Shown one piece after another: positions 15,610 through 25,113 of a DNA stretch of 64,000 nt; positions within the stretch are counted from its first letter, which is position 1; every line of letters starts with the position of its first letter. A model generated the notes under the pieces. That model had not been told where the DNA came from and searched no databases. It was given only the letters and a program-made list of their open reading frames with translations. Location: the NCBI RefSeq assembly GCF_028683095.1, contig NZ_JAJUBC010000017.1, positions 1-64,000 of the forward strand, given 5' to 3'. The position numbers and the translations under genes are program-made. Origin of the DNA: Enterovibrio gelatinilyticus (lineage in GTDB: Bacteria > Pseudomonadota > Gammaproteobacteria > Enterobacterales > Vibrionaceae).

Positions 15610-18015
15610 TTAAAGATTCGCGGCCATGGCCTCTGACTTATCAGCGGTCATCACGAAGCGAAGTTCTCCACCTGCTTTAAACTCTTCGTGCTTAAAGGTG
15701 TTGAATTTGTCCAAAGGCTTACCGTTGATGGTGACGGATTTCACGTACATGTTGTCCGGGCCGTTGTTTTCAGCAATAACCGTAAACTTGCCCTCGCCAA
15801 TCGACATGGTGGCTTTGTCGAAGATTGGGCGACCAATACTGTACGTTGGGTCTGTCGGTGAAATCTGGTAGAAACCAAGGGACGACATCAAATACCACGC
15901 TGACATTTGACCCACATCTTCGTTACCGATGATGCCGTCTGGCGTTGGTTTGTAGAATTCGTCGTAAACCTGATCCAAGTATTCCTGCGCCTTGTAAGAT
16001 TCTTCGGTGCGGTTATACAGGTAAATCACGTGGTGCGAAGGTTCGTTACCGTGGATGTACTGGCCGATGTAGCCTGTCATGTCTTGGTGTTGATCGCCTT
16101 CGTTTTCATCCGCGGTAAACAGGTTGTTTAGCTTCTCGTTCAAACCCTCTGTGCCACCCATGATCTCAGTCAGTTTGTCGAGATCTTGCATGAACGCCCA
16201 TTGCCACTGCCAAGCGTTGCCTTCAGTGAAGTAGAACGCATCCGCTTTGTAAGGGCTGAATGCTTCAGTGCTGTATTTAAACGCACAAGGATCGCCATCT
16301 TTCAGTTCAGTCGGCACAAAGAACCCAACACTTGGATCCCAATGTGTCAGCGAGTTGTATGAACGTGCTTTGAACTCGTCATAGGTTTCCATGTCGCCTG
16401 CAGCTTTCGCCATTTCGGCAATGGTCCAGTCGTAGAACGAGAATTCAAGGGAGTAAGACACAGAGTTCCAGTTTGGTGCGCGTACACAAGTTTCACCAAT
16501 GTGGTAGCTCAATTGACCCGCCATCAACGAGCCAAGAATGCCATCGTTGATTTGTGGGAAATCGTGCGGGCGGTAATGTGCAGATTTTACAGAAGCTTCA
16601 AGCGCTTCTTCTGCGTCAACCAAGCCTTTGGTCACCGCATCGCCCAGGATAGCGGTTGATGGGTAACCGATCATGGTGCCCGTTTCAGAGCCGTGGCCTT
16701 CCCACTTCGGCAACATACCGAATTCGTCGTTTGATTTACGGATCAAATCTTCAACGTAGAGCGTGGCTTGTTTCGGGTCGATGATGGTCCAGAATGGGTG
16801 AACCGCACGGAAGGTATCCCACGTTGAATAGATGGAATAATTTGGCGTGTCGCCCTCTTCCAAGGTGCGTGTGGTACCGAGCATATCCACGTAGCGACCA
16901 TCAACGTCATAGAATTCGATTGGCGCGATCATCATGTGATACATGCCAGTGTAGAAGTTGGTTTTCTCTGCGTCTGAGCCACCTTCCACTTTCACTTTCG
17001 CGAGCTTCTCAGCCCATGCAAACTCTGCATTCGCTTTCACTGTCGCGAAATCAAACGTTGGCGCTTCTGCTTCTAAGTTCTTCTGTGCACCGTGCCAGTT
17101 CACCGGAGAAATACCGACGCGAATTTCAATCGCTTCGTCACCCGCACCAAAGTTTAGGAATGCGGTTAAATCATCACCTTGGTACACCGCATTGTGGCGC
17201 ATGTTAGTCTCAGGCTCTTTGCCATCTTTGCCTAACATCGCGCTTGCTACCGGCTGGCTAAATTTCGCGTAGAAGAAGATGTCTTGACCTTGGTGATCTT
17301 GACCTTGGAACCAACCCGTCGAAGACTTGCGTCCGCGAATGGTGTATTCATCGATCACTTCGATTTTGTTCTTTAGCGATTTGCCGTTATTACTTTGCAG
17401 CGTGTGGCCTAAATCGAACTTCACGTTGCGATCAGCACCTTTCGCAAAGGTGTATTTGTGCAAACCAACGCGCTTTGTTGTTGTAAGTTCGACGTCGATG
17501 TTGCCGTTGTTCAATTTGGTTTTGTAAAAACCTGCCGTGGCGATTTCGTTGGATTTATCAAACGCATTGATGCTGTGGTCATTCAAGTCTGAATAAGGCA
17601 GAACAAGAATGTCACCAAGATCGGTAGCACCCGTGCCTGATAAATGGGTGTGAGAGAAGCCGTAAATTGGCACGTCGGTATCAAAAATCTCACCATTCTC
17701 GGAATAATCAGATTTATCCCAGTAACCCGATGCTGAGTGCCAATCATTTAGACCCGCTTCGTGGTCAGCCTTCGAACCAATAAACGTATCTGGTGAAAGT
17801 TGAACCATACCCGCAGGAACAACTGCACCTGGGAATGTGTGGCCCGATGCAGCGGTACCAATCATTGGATCAACGTATTTCAATACCGCTTTATCGATAA
17901 TCGACACGGATGGAATAGAAATGCCAGGTTCTGAGGTGTTGGAATCTGAGTTACAGCCAACAACAGACAAAGCAAGGGCTATAGCGAGTGCACAAGGCGC
18001 TAACTTGATGTTCAT
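15610..18015 (-). CDS. GH92 alpha-mannosidase-like lipoprotein (5 of 5)
   Basis: This 801-aa protein is the first mannosidase in transcription order. The signal peptide ends VVGC with Asn at +2, predicting outer-membrane anchoring. The GH92 motifs are YVDPMIGTAASGHTFPGA, GFSHTHLSGTG, STWDTFRAVHP, GNEPSHHVIYLYN (Glu about 658) and GNEDVGQMSAWYL. It follows the PTS fusion gene by about 60 bases and is separated from it by a stem-loop. Periplasm-facing or surface hydrolysis of mannosides would release sugar close to the cell. Confidence 0.93.
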   Translation of the reverse strand: MNIKLAPCALAIALALSVVGCNSDSNTSEPGISIPSVSIIDKAVLKYVDPMIGTAASGHTFPGAVVPAGMVQLSPDTFIGSKADHEAGLNDWHSASGYWDKSDYSENGEIFDTDVPIYGFSHTHLSGTGATDLGDILVLPYSDLNDHSINAFDKSNEIATAGFYKTKLNNGNIDVELTTTKRVGLHKYTFAKGADRNVKFDLGHTLQSNNGKSLKNKIEVIDEYTIRGRKSSTGWFQGQDHQGQDIFFYAKFSQPVASAMLGKDGKEPETNMRHNAVYQGDDLTAFLNFGAGDEAIEIRVGISPVNWHGAQKNLEAEAPTFDFATVKANAEFAWAEKLAKVKVEGGSDAEKTNFYTGMYHMMIAPIEFYDVDGRYVDMLGTTRTLEEGDTPNYSIYSTWDTFRAVHPFWTIIDPKQATLYVEDLIRKSNDEFGMLPKWEGHGSETGTMIGYPSTAILGDAVTKGLVDAEEALEASVKSAHYRPHDFPQINDGILGSLMAGQLSYHIGETCVRAPNWNSVSYSLEFSFYDWTIAEMAKAAGDMETYDEFKARSYNSLTHWDPSVGFFVPTELKDGDPCAFKYSTEAFSPYKADAFYFTEGNAWQWQWAFMQDLDKLTEIMGGTEGLNEKLNNLFTADENEGDQHQDMTGYIGQYIHGNEPSHHVIYLYNRTEESYKAQEYLDQVYDEFYKPTPDGIIGNEDVGQMSAWYLMSSLGFYQISPTDPTYSIGRPIFDKATMSIGEGKFTVIAENNGPDNMYVKSVTINGKPLDKFNTFKHEEFKAGGELRFVMTADKSEAMAANL

Positions 18016-18035
18016 TCTTCTACCTTTTTTAAAAA

Positions 18036-18061
18036 AGGTGCCGCAGGGGGATGCAGCACCT
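18036..18061 (-). promoter_or_regulatory. stem-loop / attenuator between PTS and GH92 genes
   Basis: AGGTGC(T)GCA and TGC(G)GCACCT pair. On the minus strand TTTTTT follows, so this has the form of a rho-independent terminator placed directly before the first mannosidase gene. It could reduce read-through from the PTS genes into the mannosidases. Confidence 0.7.
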
Positions 18062-18078
18062 GAAATCGTAATTGGGTA

Positions 18079-20559
18079 TTACAGAGAGAGCTCAGACTGC
18101 AGGTAGCTGATGATTTCAGCTTCCGTCGTCATTGTTTTTAGGGTGTTGCGGAAAGATTCGTGGATAAGTTTGCGCGCCAGGCCAGAGAAAATGCGCATGT
18201 GCTGGTCGCCCTGGTTTTTATTTAGCGTCAGCATGATGACAAATTCGACTGCACCGTCTTCGTCGTCGCTCCAAATCACAGGCTTGTTCAAGCGAGCGAT
18301 AGAGATAGACGAATGCGCAATGTTGTCTGATTTGGTGTGTGGGATTGCAAAGCCATTACCAAGGCCGGTGGTGAACACAGATTCACGTGCCCAGATATCC
18401 GCTTCTAGCTCGTTCACCAAGTGAGTACGACCGCGCACACCTAGGTTGCCCACCAGCGTTTGAATCGCTTCTTCTTTGCTATTGAAGTCGCAATCTAGCA
18501 GCACACATTCAACGTCTAGTAGTGGCTTATCTTCTTGAGATTGTGCGAACGCTTCTAGCAAAGCTTCAACGTCGGCAATCGTCGCGCAATCACATGCTTC
18601 ATTGAACAGCGCTTTACACGCTTCGCTGTCGAACTGGCGAAGAGCCGCTTTGGTTGGTGCAATGCTTGGTGCAGCCATGCTTAGCTCATTCAAGCCAGCG
18701 CCCACCAACAATGGCAGCACTTTCTTGTTTGCACCTAGCTCACCACACAGGCCAACCCACTTATCGTGCGCTTGAGCGCCAGATACCACCGCGCGAAGTA
18801 GACGCAAGAACGATGGTGCGAGGCTGTTGTAAAGCTTGGCAACGTTGTCGTTGTCACGGTCAACCGCCAACAGGTATTGAGTCATGTCGTTAGAGCCAAT
18901 GCTGAAGAAGTCCACTTCTTTACAGAACTGATCCATGATGAAGGCCACCGATGGAATTTCTACCATGATACCCAGTTCAATCTCGCCGAATGGGGTGTTG
19001 TCGCTCACCAATTCCGCTTTCACAATCTCTAGTTGTGCTTTCACCCAACGGATTTCCTCGATGCTTTGAATCATCGGGATCATCACTTTGGTGTGACCGT
19101 ATTGCGCTGCACGCAAAATCGCACGAAGTTGGGTGTGGAACAGCGCCAGGAATTGCGGGTAAATACGCACCGCGCGGTAACCCAAGAATGGGTTGTGCTC
19201 GTGTGGCAGGTTCAAGTAATCCAGCGGCTTGTCACCACCGATATCCATGGTGCGGATAATCACGGCTTTGTCGCCTGCCGCTTCCAAGACTTCTTTGTAT
19301 GCGCCGAATTGTTCTTCTTCATCCGGTGCCGTGCTGCGATCCATGAACAGCATTTCAGTGCGGAACAGACCAATGCCTTCCGCGCCTTTCGCAAATGCGG
19401 ATTCTGCTTCTACGGTACAAGCGATGTTTGCTGCGATTTCAATCTTGTGACCATCTTTGGTTTGCGCTTGTAGGTTCAGGTATTCGCTTTCAGCGGCTTT
19501 AACTTGCTCAGCCAGCCACATCGCACGCTCGAAGTAGGTTGAAACTGCTTCAGAAGGGGCAAGTGCAACAATGCCAAGGCCGCCATCTACAAACAAGGTC
19601 TCACCTTCGTGCTTCGCACATGCATCAATTTCAACGCCAGATACCGCAGGGATGTTGAATGCGCGCGCCAAAATGACAGTGTGCGAGGTAGAGCCTGCTT
19701 GCGTCAGGATCAGGCCTTGTAAGAATGCACGATCTAGACCCAAGAATTGGCTTGGCGTTAAGTCATTAGCAATCACGATAGACGGTTCGGTTAAAGTGAA
19801 GTCTGTTGATACTTCAACGTGTGGGTGCGCAGTCATCAACAATTGCAACGCGATGTCTTTAATGTCCAGCACACGCTCTTTCAGGTATGCCGAAGACGAT
19901 TGCATCAAGGTTTCAGTGATTGCTGCAACGGTCAGAAGAATCGCTTTCGCCAGCGACTCACCGTTTGACACAAAACCCGACACTTTTTCATTCAGGGTTT
20001 CATCGTTCAAGATACCCAGATGTGCCTTGATGATTTCTTTTTCTTGGCCGCTTGCCAACTCTGCTTTATCAATCAGCGTTTCAGTGACTTGCTGCTTCGC
20101 TTGCTCAAAGTTCAGCGACGCAATTTCTTGCTCGAACACTGACAATTCGATGTCGTTGTAACGAATCAATTTACCCTTCGCGATGCCCGCAGAAAGACGC
20201 TTCGCGCGGATAAGGGTTGGGTTATGGTTCATCAGTGATTGTGGCAGGGTTACATCACCCTCATCCATCACTACGATTTCTTCATCACAAAGCGGGAATT
20301 CTTCACGCAGGTAAGTCGCCAGCACATCAAATGCGGCTTCTGCGTCATCACCTTCGATGATCAATGAACACGGGTCGTTCAGTAGGGTGTCAGTACCCAC
20401 CAGCGACAGCACGCTTTTTGCTGAACCTGTGTTCTCGTTACGCAGGTTTTTCAGCGTGATCTCGCTGCTAAATTGACGGCAAACCGCTTCAAGATGATTT
20501 GCAGGACGTGCGTGAATACCGTTTGGCAATTCACAGGTAAATGCGACTTCTTTTTTCAT
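18079..20559 (-). CDS. fryA: PTS multiphosphoryl fusion protein HPr-EI-EIIA(Fru), FryA-like
   Basis: This cytoplasmic protein of 826 aa carries the whole soluble PEP-to-EIIB phosphorelay, and its length matches E. coli FryA. In order it has an HPr-like domain (about 1-90, active His in GIHARPA near residue 16), an enzyme I domain (about 115-670, active His in GSTSHTVILAR, PEP-site RTMDIGGDKPLDYL, SNDMTQYLLAVDR and CGELG), and a fructose-type EIIA domain (about 680-826, His in GNGFAIPHTKSD). I chose ATG 20559; a GTG at 20568 overlaps the EIIB stop. It is translationally coupled to the EIIB gene. No EIIC permease gene is nearby. Confidence 0.93.
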   Translation of the reverse strand: MKKEVAFTCELPNGIHARPANHLEAVCRQFSSEITLKNLRNENTGSAKSVLSLVGTDTLLNDPCSLIIEGDDAEAAFDVLATYLREEFPLCDEEIVVMDEGDVTLPQSLMNHNPTLIRAKRLSAGIAKGKLIRYNDIELSVFEQEIASLNFEQAKQQVTETLIDKAELASGQEKEIIKAHLGILNDETLNEKVSGFVSNGESLAKAILLTVAAITETLMQSSSAYLKERVLDIKDIALQLLMTAHPHVEVSTDFTLTEPSIVIANDLTPSQFLGLDRAFLQGLILTQAGSTSHTVILARAFNIPAVSGVEIDACAKHEGETLFVDGGLGIVALAPSEAVSTYFERAMWLAEQVKAAESEYLNLQAQTKDGHKIEIAANIACTVEAESAFAKGAEGIGLFRTEMLFMDRSTAPDEEEQFGAYKEVLEAAGDKAVIIRTMDIGGDKPLDYLNLPHEHNPFLGYRAVRIYPQFLALFHTQLRAILRAAQYGHTKVMIPMIQSIEEIRWVKAQLEIVKAELVSDNTPFGEIELGIMVEIPSVAFIMDQFCKEVDFFSIGSNDMTQYLLAVDRDNDNVAKLYNSLAPSFLRLLRAVVSGAQAHDKWVGLCGELGANKKVLPLLVGAGLNELSMAAPSIAPTKAALRQFDSEACKALFNEACDCATIADVEALLEAFAQSQEDKPLLDVECVLLDCDFNSKEEAIQTLVGNLGVRGRTHLVNELEADIWARESVFTTGLGNGFAIPHTKSDNIAHSSISIARLNKPVIWSDDEDGAVEFVIMLTLNKNQGDQHMRIFSGLARKLIHESFRNTLKTMTTEAEIISYLQSELSL

Positions 20560-20564
20560 TGTGT

Positions 20565-20861
20565 TCACTTAAAATTTTTCAAAAGAGATAGGGGGTTATT
20601 GATGGCGTCTTGCACGGAAACGATGGTGGGGTTTTTCCCTTCATAACGATCGCTTTCTGCCGGGCTAATTTCAGTGGCCAACAATATAAAATCTGCAGAA
20701 TCAAACTCGCGTTTGGAGATCTTGTTCTCGATACCCATCGCGCCTTGGGTTTCAACTTTGATGTTGATGGAGAGTGCTTTAGCGGCTTCGATGAGGCGAT
20801 CTGCGGCCATGTAACAGTGGGCAATTCCGGTATGGCATGCAGTGATAGCGACGACGTTCAT
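20565..20861 (-). CDS. PTS fructose-family EIIB component
   Basis: This 98-aa stand-alone EIIB domain receives phosphate from EIIA on the Cys of the P-loop-like motif TACHTGIAHCYMAA (Cys9). Length and motif match FruA/FryB-type EIIB. It is the first gene of the operon and overlaps the FryA-like gene by a few bases. The membrane EIIC that would normally use it to phosphorylate an incoming sugar is missing here. It must therefore partner with an EIIC coded elsewhere or act in phosphorylation-dependent regulation. Confidence 0.92.
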   Translation of the reverse strand: MNVVAITACHTGIAHCYMAADRLIEAAKALSINIKVETQGAMGIENKISKREFDSADFILLATEISPAESDRYEGKNPTIVSVQDAINNPLSLLKNFK

Positions 20862-20909
20862 GTGCTCTACTTATCGTTTGATTCAGACAGCTTGATGCTA
20901 TGCCTTTCC

Positions 20910-20952
20910 TTGCTGGACAAATAGATGAAATAGCTATCATTTACTGGACAAA
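20910..20952 (-). promoter_or_regulatory. direct-repeat operator upstream of PTS-GH92 operon
   Basis: Two copies of TTTGTCCAG(T/C)AA (minus strand, at 20941-20952 and 20910-20921) are spaced 31 bp apart, about three helical turns. They lie 49-92 bases upstream of the first start codon. This geometry suits a dimeric activator or repressor. The regulator is not identified. Confidence 0.5.
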
Positions 20953-21035
20953 ACGCGCATGAAAAACAATGTGTGAATTGGGTCACCGTCGCGAGTTAGG
21001 CGGGTTGAGAGCCCGGTTCAAATTCTCTCACTGGC

Positions 21036-21065
21036 ACAAAAAAACCCGCAACGAATGCGGGCTTT
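21036..21065 (-). terminator. terminator of the chemoreceptor gene
   Basis: The stem CCCGC/GCGGG with a 7-base loop is followed by seven T on the minus strand, 35 bases beyond the chemoreceptor stop codon. Confidence 0.8.
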
Positions 21066-21100
21066 CGATTCTTTAGAAAAGTGTGAATCACGCGGTTTTT

Positions 21101-23209
21101 CTACACACGGAATTGACCCACCAATGAACTGAGCTTACTCAGTGATTCACGCATGTTTTGGGTATAGTTAAGGTTATCTTTTGCTGCTACACGACTTTCT
21201 TCGACCACTTCTTTCACATTCTTCGCGCTAGAATTCGCTGAATTAACCACAGAGCGTTGATCTTCCGCTGCTGTCGCTATTTCCTCATTCATCAAGTTAA
21301 GGTTGTTGATTGCCTGTGTAATTCGCTCCAACGCTTCACCGGCATTTTGCGCATATTCAACCGTTGTTTCGCCCCCAGTTTTCGAACGTTTCATCGATTC
21401 TACGGCATCATCAGCACCTTTCTTCAAGCTATCGATCATGCCTTGAATCTCATTGGTGCTGTTTTGAGTGCGTGACGCCAAAGTACGAACCTCATCTGCC
21501 ACCACGGCAAAGCCTCGACCTTGCTCACCCGCTCGTGCCGCCTCAATCGCCGCATTCAGGGCCAACAGATTCGTTTGCTCTGCTATGTCTCGTATTACAC
21601 CAAGCACAGAAACGATACGGGCTACTTCCACATTCAGTTGGTCAATAACCGATGAGCTCAGGTCGATATCCTTCGCCAAACCTTGAACGGAGGTGACAGC
21701 CTGCTGAACAACTTGCCTTGCTGCTTCACCATCATCACTTGCTGAACGAGACGCTTCCGAGCAATTCTGAGCATTGGAAGAAATGCTGTCTGCCGCGTCA
21801 TTGACTCGATAGATAGAACTAACTACCGACTCAACTTCCTCGCTCTGAACTTCAACTCTATCTGCAACTCTTGTAGAAAGCTCGGAGATGGCACCAATCG
21901 CGGTATTCAACGAGCCAGACTCAGTCGCGATTTGAGACACCAAAGATTGGATTTTACTCACAAAACCATTGAACGCTTTACCTAATGCTGCAATTTCATC
22001 TTTGCCACTTTCGTCTACACGCTGGGTCAGGTCCCCGTCACCCTGAGCAATATCGTTGAGACGCCTCAGCAACTCATCGACGGGTTTGATGATTGCTCGA
22101 ATGAGCACAAATGTTGTCATGGCGCCAAACACCAGTGCCACAATCCAAATCGCAGCCACCATAGACACAGCCGTCGTCACCGCAACAGCCGCTTTTTCAT
22201 CTGCACTATCTGCAATGGCATCGGCAGACTCAGCGAGCTGCTCTAAAAAACCATCCGCCAACGTAATATTAGATTCGAGCTCTTCTGTGTAGTTATCCGC
22301 CGCGACTTCTTGTTCTAATTGATCGCGATAGGTATCAAACAGCAACTCATCTTCCAGTGCCATCGTTTGCCAATTCGCAAAGTTTTTCTGCAGATCAATC
22401 GTATCTTGCGCATCTTCTTCGGTCTCTGCGAGTTCTTCTAGCACTTTAATTAACGAAGTCACTTGCAACGCCAGTTCGTCAAAATTATTTCTGATAGAAG
22501 GAAGTTTACTTGCGTCTTCTTCCGCTAAGTATTCACCGGCCGTATCTTGCATTTCTATTACGTATCGTTGTAGTTTTAATGCTGCTTCAACGACAGGATA
22601 ATCGCGTTCAAATAGCTCACCCAACACATCATTTACATCTTTCGCCGTCGCGCCTAACTGGGTCGCTAGCTCATCACCTTTGTCTTCGGCTTTCGCCATT
22701 TCTGCTTCATTTTCTGTTGCGAATTCATCAAGTGCAGTAATCAGTTGCCCACCTAGATCGTCAAAATCACTCAGTAAGCGTTTAGCTTTCTCTTCTTCTT
22801 CCAACTCTGCGTAATGCGCTTCGTACATGAGTTGAACATTTTTTTTCAGTAACTCATCCGCGGCCACTGCTTCTGAGGCGATACGCACTTCATCGCCAGA
22901 GATTAAGGGTTTGAGTGCATCATAAGATTCCGCGAAAACGTCGTTGAGAGGCTGAAATTGATCGTAAAGATTTTTCACTTCGTCTTTGCTTTCAGAGGCC
23001 ATAATTTCATTAGCAACTTTCCCGCGTTCCCACAGGGACGCGATCATGTCATCAGTATTCTCAATGGTTGGAGTGACATCTTCACTCAAACTTCGAATAC
23101 TCAAGTCAAGCTTGAACACATAAAACAAACCTGCGCCTGCCGTGATAGATAGCATGACCAATAAAAGTACAATACCAAATATAAGTTTGCTTCTTATTGT
23201 GCTGAGCAT
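21101..23209 (-). CDS. methyl-accepting chemotaxis protein
   Basis: This protein is 702 aa from ATG 23209, with AGGAG 7 bases upstream. TM1 spans about residues 7-35. It is followed by a roughly 300-residue, very acidic, all-helical periplasmic sensor region, possibly of the helical bimodular type. TM2 lies near residues 340-365, then comes a HAMP domain and the cytoplasmic signalling domain. The conserved hairpin tip ([20 protein letters not shown]) contacts CheA and CheW. The ligand is unknown. It is transcribed alone, but lies next to the mannosidase operon and the nucleoside transporter. Confidence 0.93.
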   Translation of the reverse strand: MLSTIRSKLIFGIVLLLVMLSITAGAGLFYVFKLDLSIRSLSEDVTPTIENTDDMIASLWERGKVANEIMASESKDEVKNLYDQFQPLNDVFAESYDALKPLISGDEVRIASEAVAADELLKKNVQLMYEAHYAELEEEEKAKRLLSDFDDLGGQLITALDEFATENEAEMAKAEDKGDELATQLGATAKDVNDVLGELFERDYPVVEAALKLQRYVIEMQDTAGEYLAEEDASKLPSIRNNFDELALQVTSLIKVLEELAETEEDAQDTIDLQKNFANWQTMALEDELLFDTYRDQLEQEVAADNYTEELESNITLADGFLEQLAESADAIADSADEKAAVAVTTAVSMVAAIWIVALVFGAMTTFVLIRAIIKPVDELLRRLNDIAQGDGDLTQRVDESGKDEIAALGKAFNGFVSKIQSLVSQIATESGSLNTAIGAISELSTRVADRVEVQSEEVESVVSSIYRVNDAADSISSNAQNCSEASRSASDDGEAARQVVQQAVTSVQGLAKDIDLSSSVIDQLNVEVARIVSVLGVIRDIAEQTNLLALNAAIEAARAGEQGRGFAVVADEVRTLASRTQNSTNEIQGMIDSLKKGADDAVESMKRSKTGGETTVEYAQNAGEALERITQAINNLNLMNEEIATAAEDQRSVVNSANSSAKNVKEVVEESRVAAKDNLNYTQNMRESLSKLSSLVGQFRV

Positions 23210-23437
23210 ATGTATCTCCTGAAACAAAAAAGTGTGCGCGTCGATTCTCCAAACAGAATTTCTTAAAATGGAGACACCTTTAAAACTAGTTCAATGCGAA
23301 GAATGAGCAGTGTGAAAATCAATATTTGTTGGCAGATATGGCAAAACACACCAGAAAAGGAAATCGGGTGCCACAAAGTAACCACACAGGATAGGCAATA
23401 ACGAGGGTGTCGAGAACATTGAGAAATAGAATTAAAG

Positions 23438-23463
23438 AAGGGACGATTGCCGTCCCTTTGTGT
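23438..23463 (-). terminator. terminator after nupC-like gene
   Basis: AAGGGACG/CGTCCCTT form an 8-bp stem with a 5-base loop, followed on the minus strand by CTTTAATTC, a weak T-tract. It lies just downstream of the transporter stop codon. Confidence 0.6.
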
Positions 23464-23481
23464 TTCATTACTTTTTGTGCA

Positions 23482-24690
23482 CTAAAGCGAAATAAACAAC
23501 CCTGCCAACGCTGCACTCATCAAGTTCGCTAAGGTCGCGGCTAGCACGGCACGTAAACCCATGGTGGCAACATCATGACGTCGTTCTGGCGCCATCGCAC
23601 CGATTGAACCCAGTTGAATAGCAATCGAACCAATGTTGGCAAAACCGCATAAGGCAAACGTGACAATGATTTGGCTGTGTGCAGACAGTGCTTCTTTTAC
23701 ATTGGCGAAATCGAGATACGCGACAAATTCATTAAGAATCACTTTTTGACCAATCAAGGATCCTACGGTCAGTGCTTCGTTCATTGGCACGCCAATCACA
23801 AACGCTAACGGCGAGAAAACGTAGCCGAAAATCGCTTGCAACGTGAGTGCTTCAACACCAAACCAGCTACCCACCATCTCGAAGCCCGCATTAATCATGG
23901 CAATCACGCTGACAAACGCAATCAACATCGTACCGACAGCCACAGCCACTTTAACGCCATTCATGGCACCTGATGCAAGCGCATCAATGGCGTTAGCATC
24001 TTCGCTTTTGCTCAACGAAATGTCTTCTTGGTTCGACGGTGTTTCACGTTCAGGTATCAACATCTTCGCCATCAACAGGCCACCAGGCGCTGCCATAAAG
24101 CTGGCCGCAATCAGGTATTTCAGATCCACACCCATCGCTGCATAACCGCCCAGTACCGAGCCAGCAACAGATGCCATGCCACCCACCATCACCGCAAACA
24201 GTTCTGAGCGCGTCATGTTGTTTAGAAACGGACGCACAACAAGTGGCGATTCACCTTGGGACAGGAAGATATTGCTCGTCGCAACTAACGATTCAGCACG
24301 ACTTGTACCGAGTAGTTTTTGAATGCCACCACCGATGACCTTGATAACCCACTGCATGACACCAAGGTAATAAAGCAATGAAATCAAAGAAGAAAGGAAA
24401 ATGATAAGAGGAAGAACACGGATGGCGAAAACGAAATCGCCCGTTGCTAAACCACCGAAAACAAAGCCAATGCCTTGATCGGCAAACGAAAGCAGAGAAG
24501 CTACTCCCGAGCTCATTGATCCCAGTATCGACTGCCCAACGGGGACATAAAGAACAAGTGCGGCGAGCGCAGCTTGAAGACCAAACGCGCCAATGACGGT
24601 TCGCCAATTAATGCTTCTGCGATTTTCAGAAAGCGCATAGGCGCAGGCCAATAGGGCCAGAATACCGACCAAACTTGAAAGAATTTGCAT
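23482..24690 (-). CDS. NupC family nucleoside:cation symporter
   Basis: This 402-aa inner-membrane concentrative nucleoside transporter starts at ATG 24690, with AAGG about 7 bases upstream. The longer frame has no supporting ribosome site. Several hydrophobic helices are visible, with the CNT family core: SNIFLSQGESPLVVRPFL (substrate and cation binding), GGMASVAGSVLGGYAAMGV and the C-terminal GFANIGSIAIQLGSIGAMAPERR. It imports nucleosides using a Na+ or H+ gradient. It is a single-gene unit with a long leader (see the promoter at 24953-24982). Confidence 0.9.
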   Translation of the reverse strand: MQILSSLVGILALLACAYALSENRRSINWRTVIGAFGLQAALAALVLYVPVGQSILGSMSSGVASLLSFADQGIGFVFGGLATGDFVFAIRVLPLIIFLSSLISLLYYLGVMQWVIKVIGGGIQKLLGTSRAESLVATSNIFLSQGESPLVVRPFLNNMTRSELFAVMVGGMASVAGSVLGGYAAMGVDLKYLIAASFMAAPGGLLMAKMLIPERETPSNQEDISLSKSEDANAIDALASGAMNGVKVAVAVGTMLIAFVSVIAMINAGFEMVGSWFGVEALTLQAIFGYVFSPLAFVIGVPMNEALTVGSLIGQKVILNEFVAYLDFANVKEALSAHSQIIVTFALCGFANIGSIAIQLGSIGAMAPERRHDVATMGLRAVLAATLANLMSAALAGLFISL

Positions 24691-25113
24691 TGTATAACCT
24701 TGCAGTTGTATCTGGGGATTTAAGGCGTTTGGGCTGCAAACGTACAACAGGTCATACAAATTAGGCGTGTAGCAATACAAAGCATTGCTGCAAAAAGAGT
24801 TTCCCGTCCACGAAGCGGCGTATCAACACCAATTAAAGCTCACAGTTACGCTGGGCCCTGTTCCGTGGGGCGGGTGTCCATGTTGCAGTCGAATGTAAAG
24901 CTGACTTGTGTCGCCGTCTAAATAAGACAGTGACCGCTCTAGTCGGGCGAGGAGTATAACGGGATCCACATCACACATTCAAGAGGGTTGCGGGCGAAAA
25001 GCCTGATTCAATCAGCATTCTATGTGATGTAAACCATGACACGCTTGTCCCATCGAATAGGATGACACACTTAGGTCTATCTTTTGAATAACTCACAGTA
25101 ACCAGCAGTCACT
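24691..25113. other. divergent intergenic region (nupC leader and LysR upstream)
   Basis: This stretch of 423 bases has no gene. It contains a candidate nupC promoter on the minus strand, implying a leader of about 250 nt, plus the unassigned upstream region of the LysR regulator gene. No riboswitch class is recognised. Confidence 0.5.
24953..24982 (-). promoter_or_regulatory. candidate sigma-70 promoter of nupC-like gene
   Basis: On the minus strand, TTGAAT and TATACT are separated by 18 bp. The predicted transcript start is about 250 nt ahead of the start codon. TGTGTGATGTGGA within the spacer resembles a CRP half-site, which would fit catabolite control, but the second half is absent. Confidence 0.4.

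Noticed and set aside
19571-20161. A 196-codon plus-strand open frame inside the PTS fusion gene
   Set aside because: It is the antisense of a strongly conserved gene. It has no ribosome site and Cys/Met-rich shadow composition.
20990-21036. A tRNA gene
   Set aside because: Only the T-arm-like part is present. The T-stem does not pair properly and no D or anticodon arm is visible, so it is noted only as a low-interest finding.
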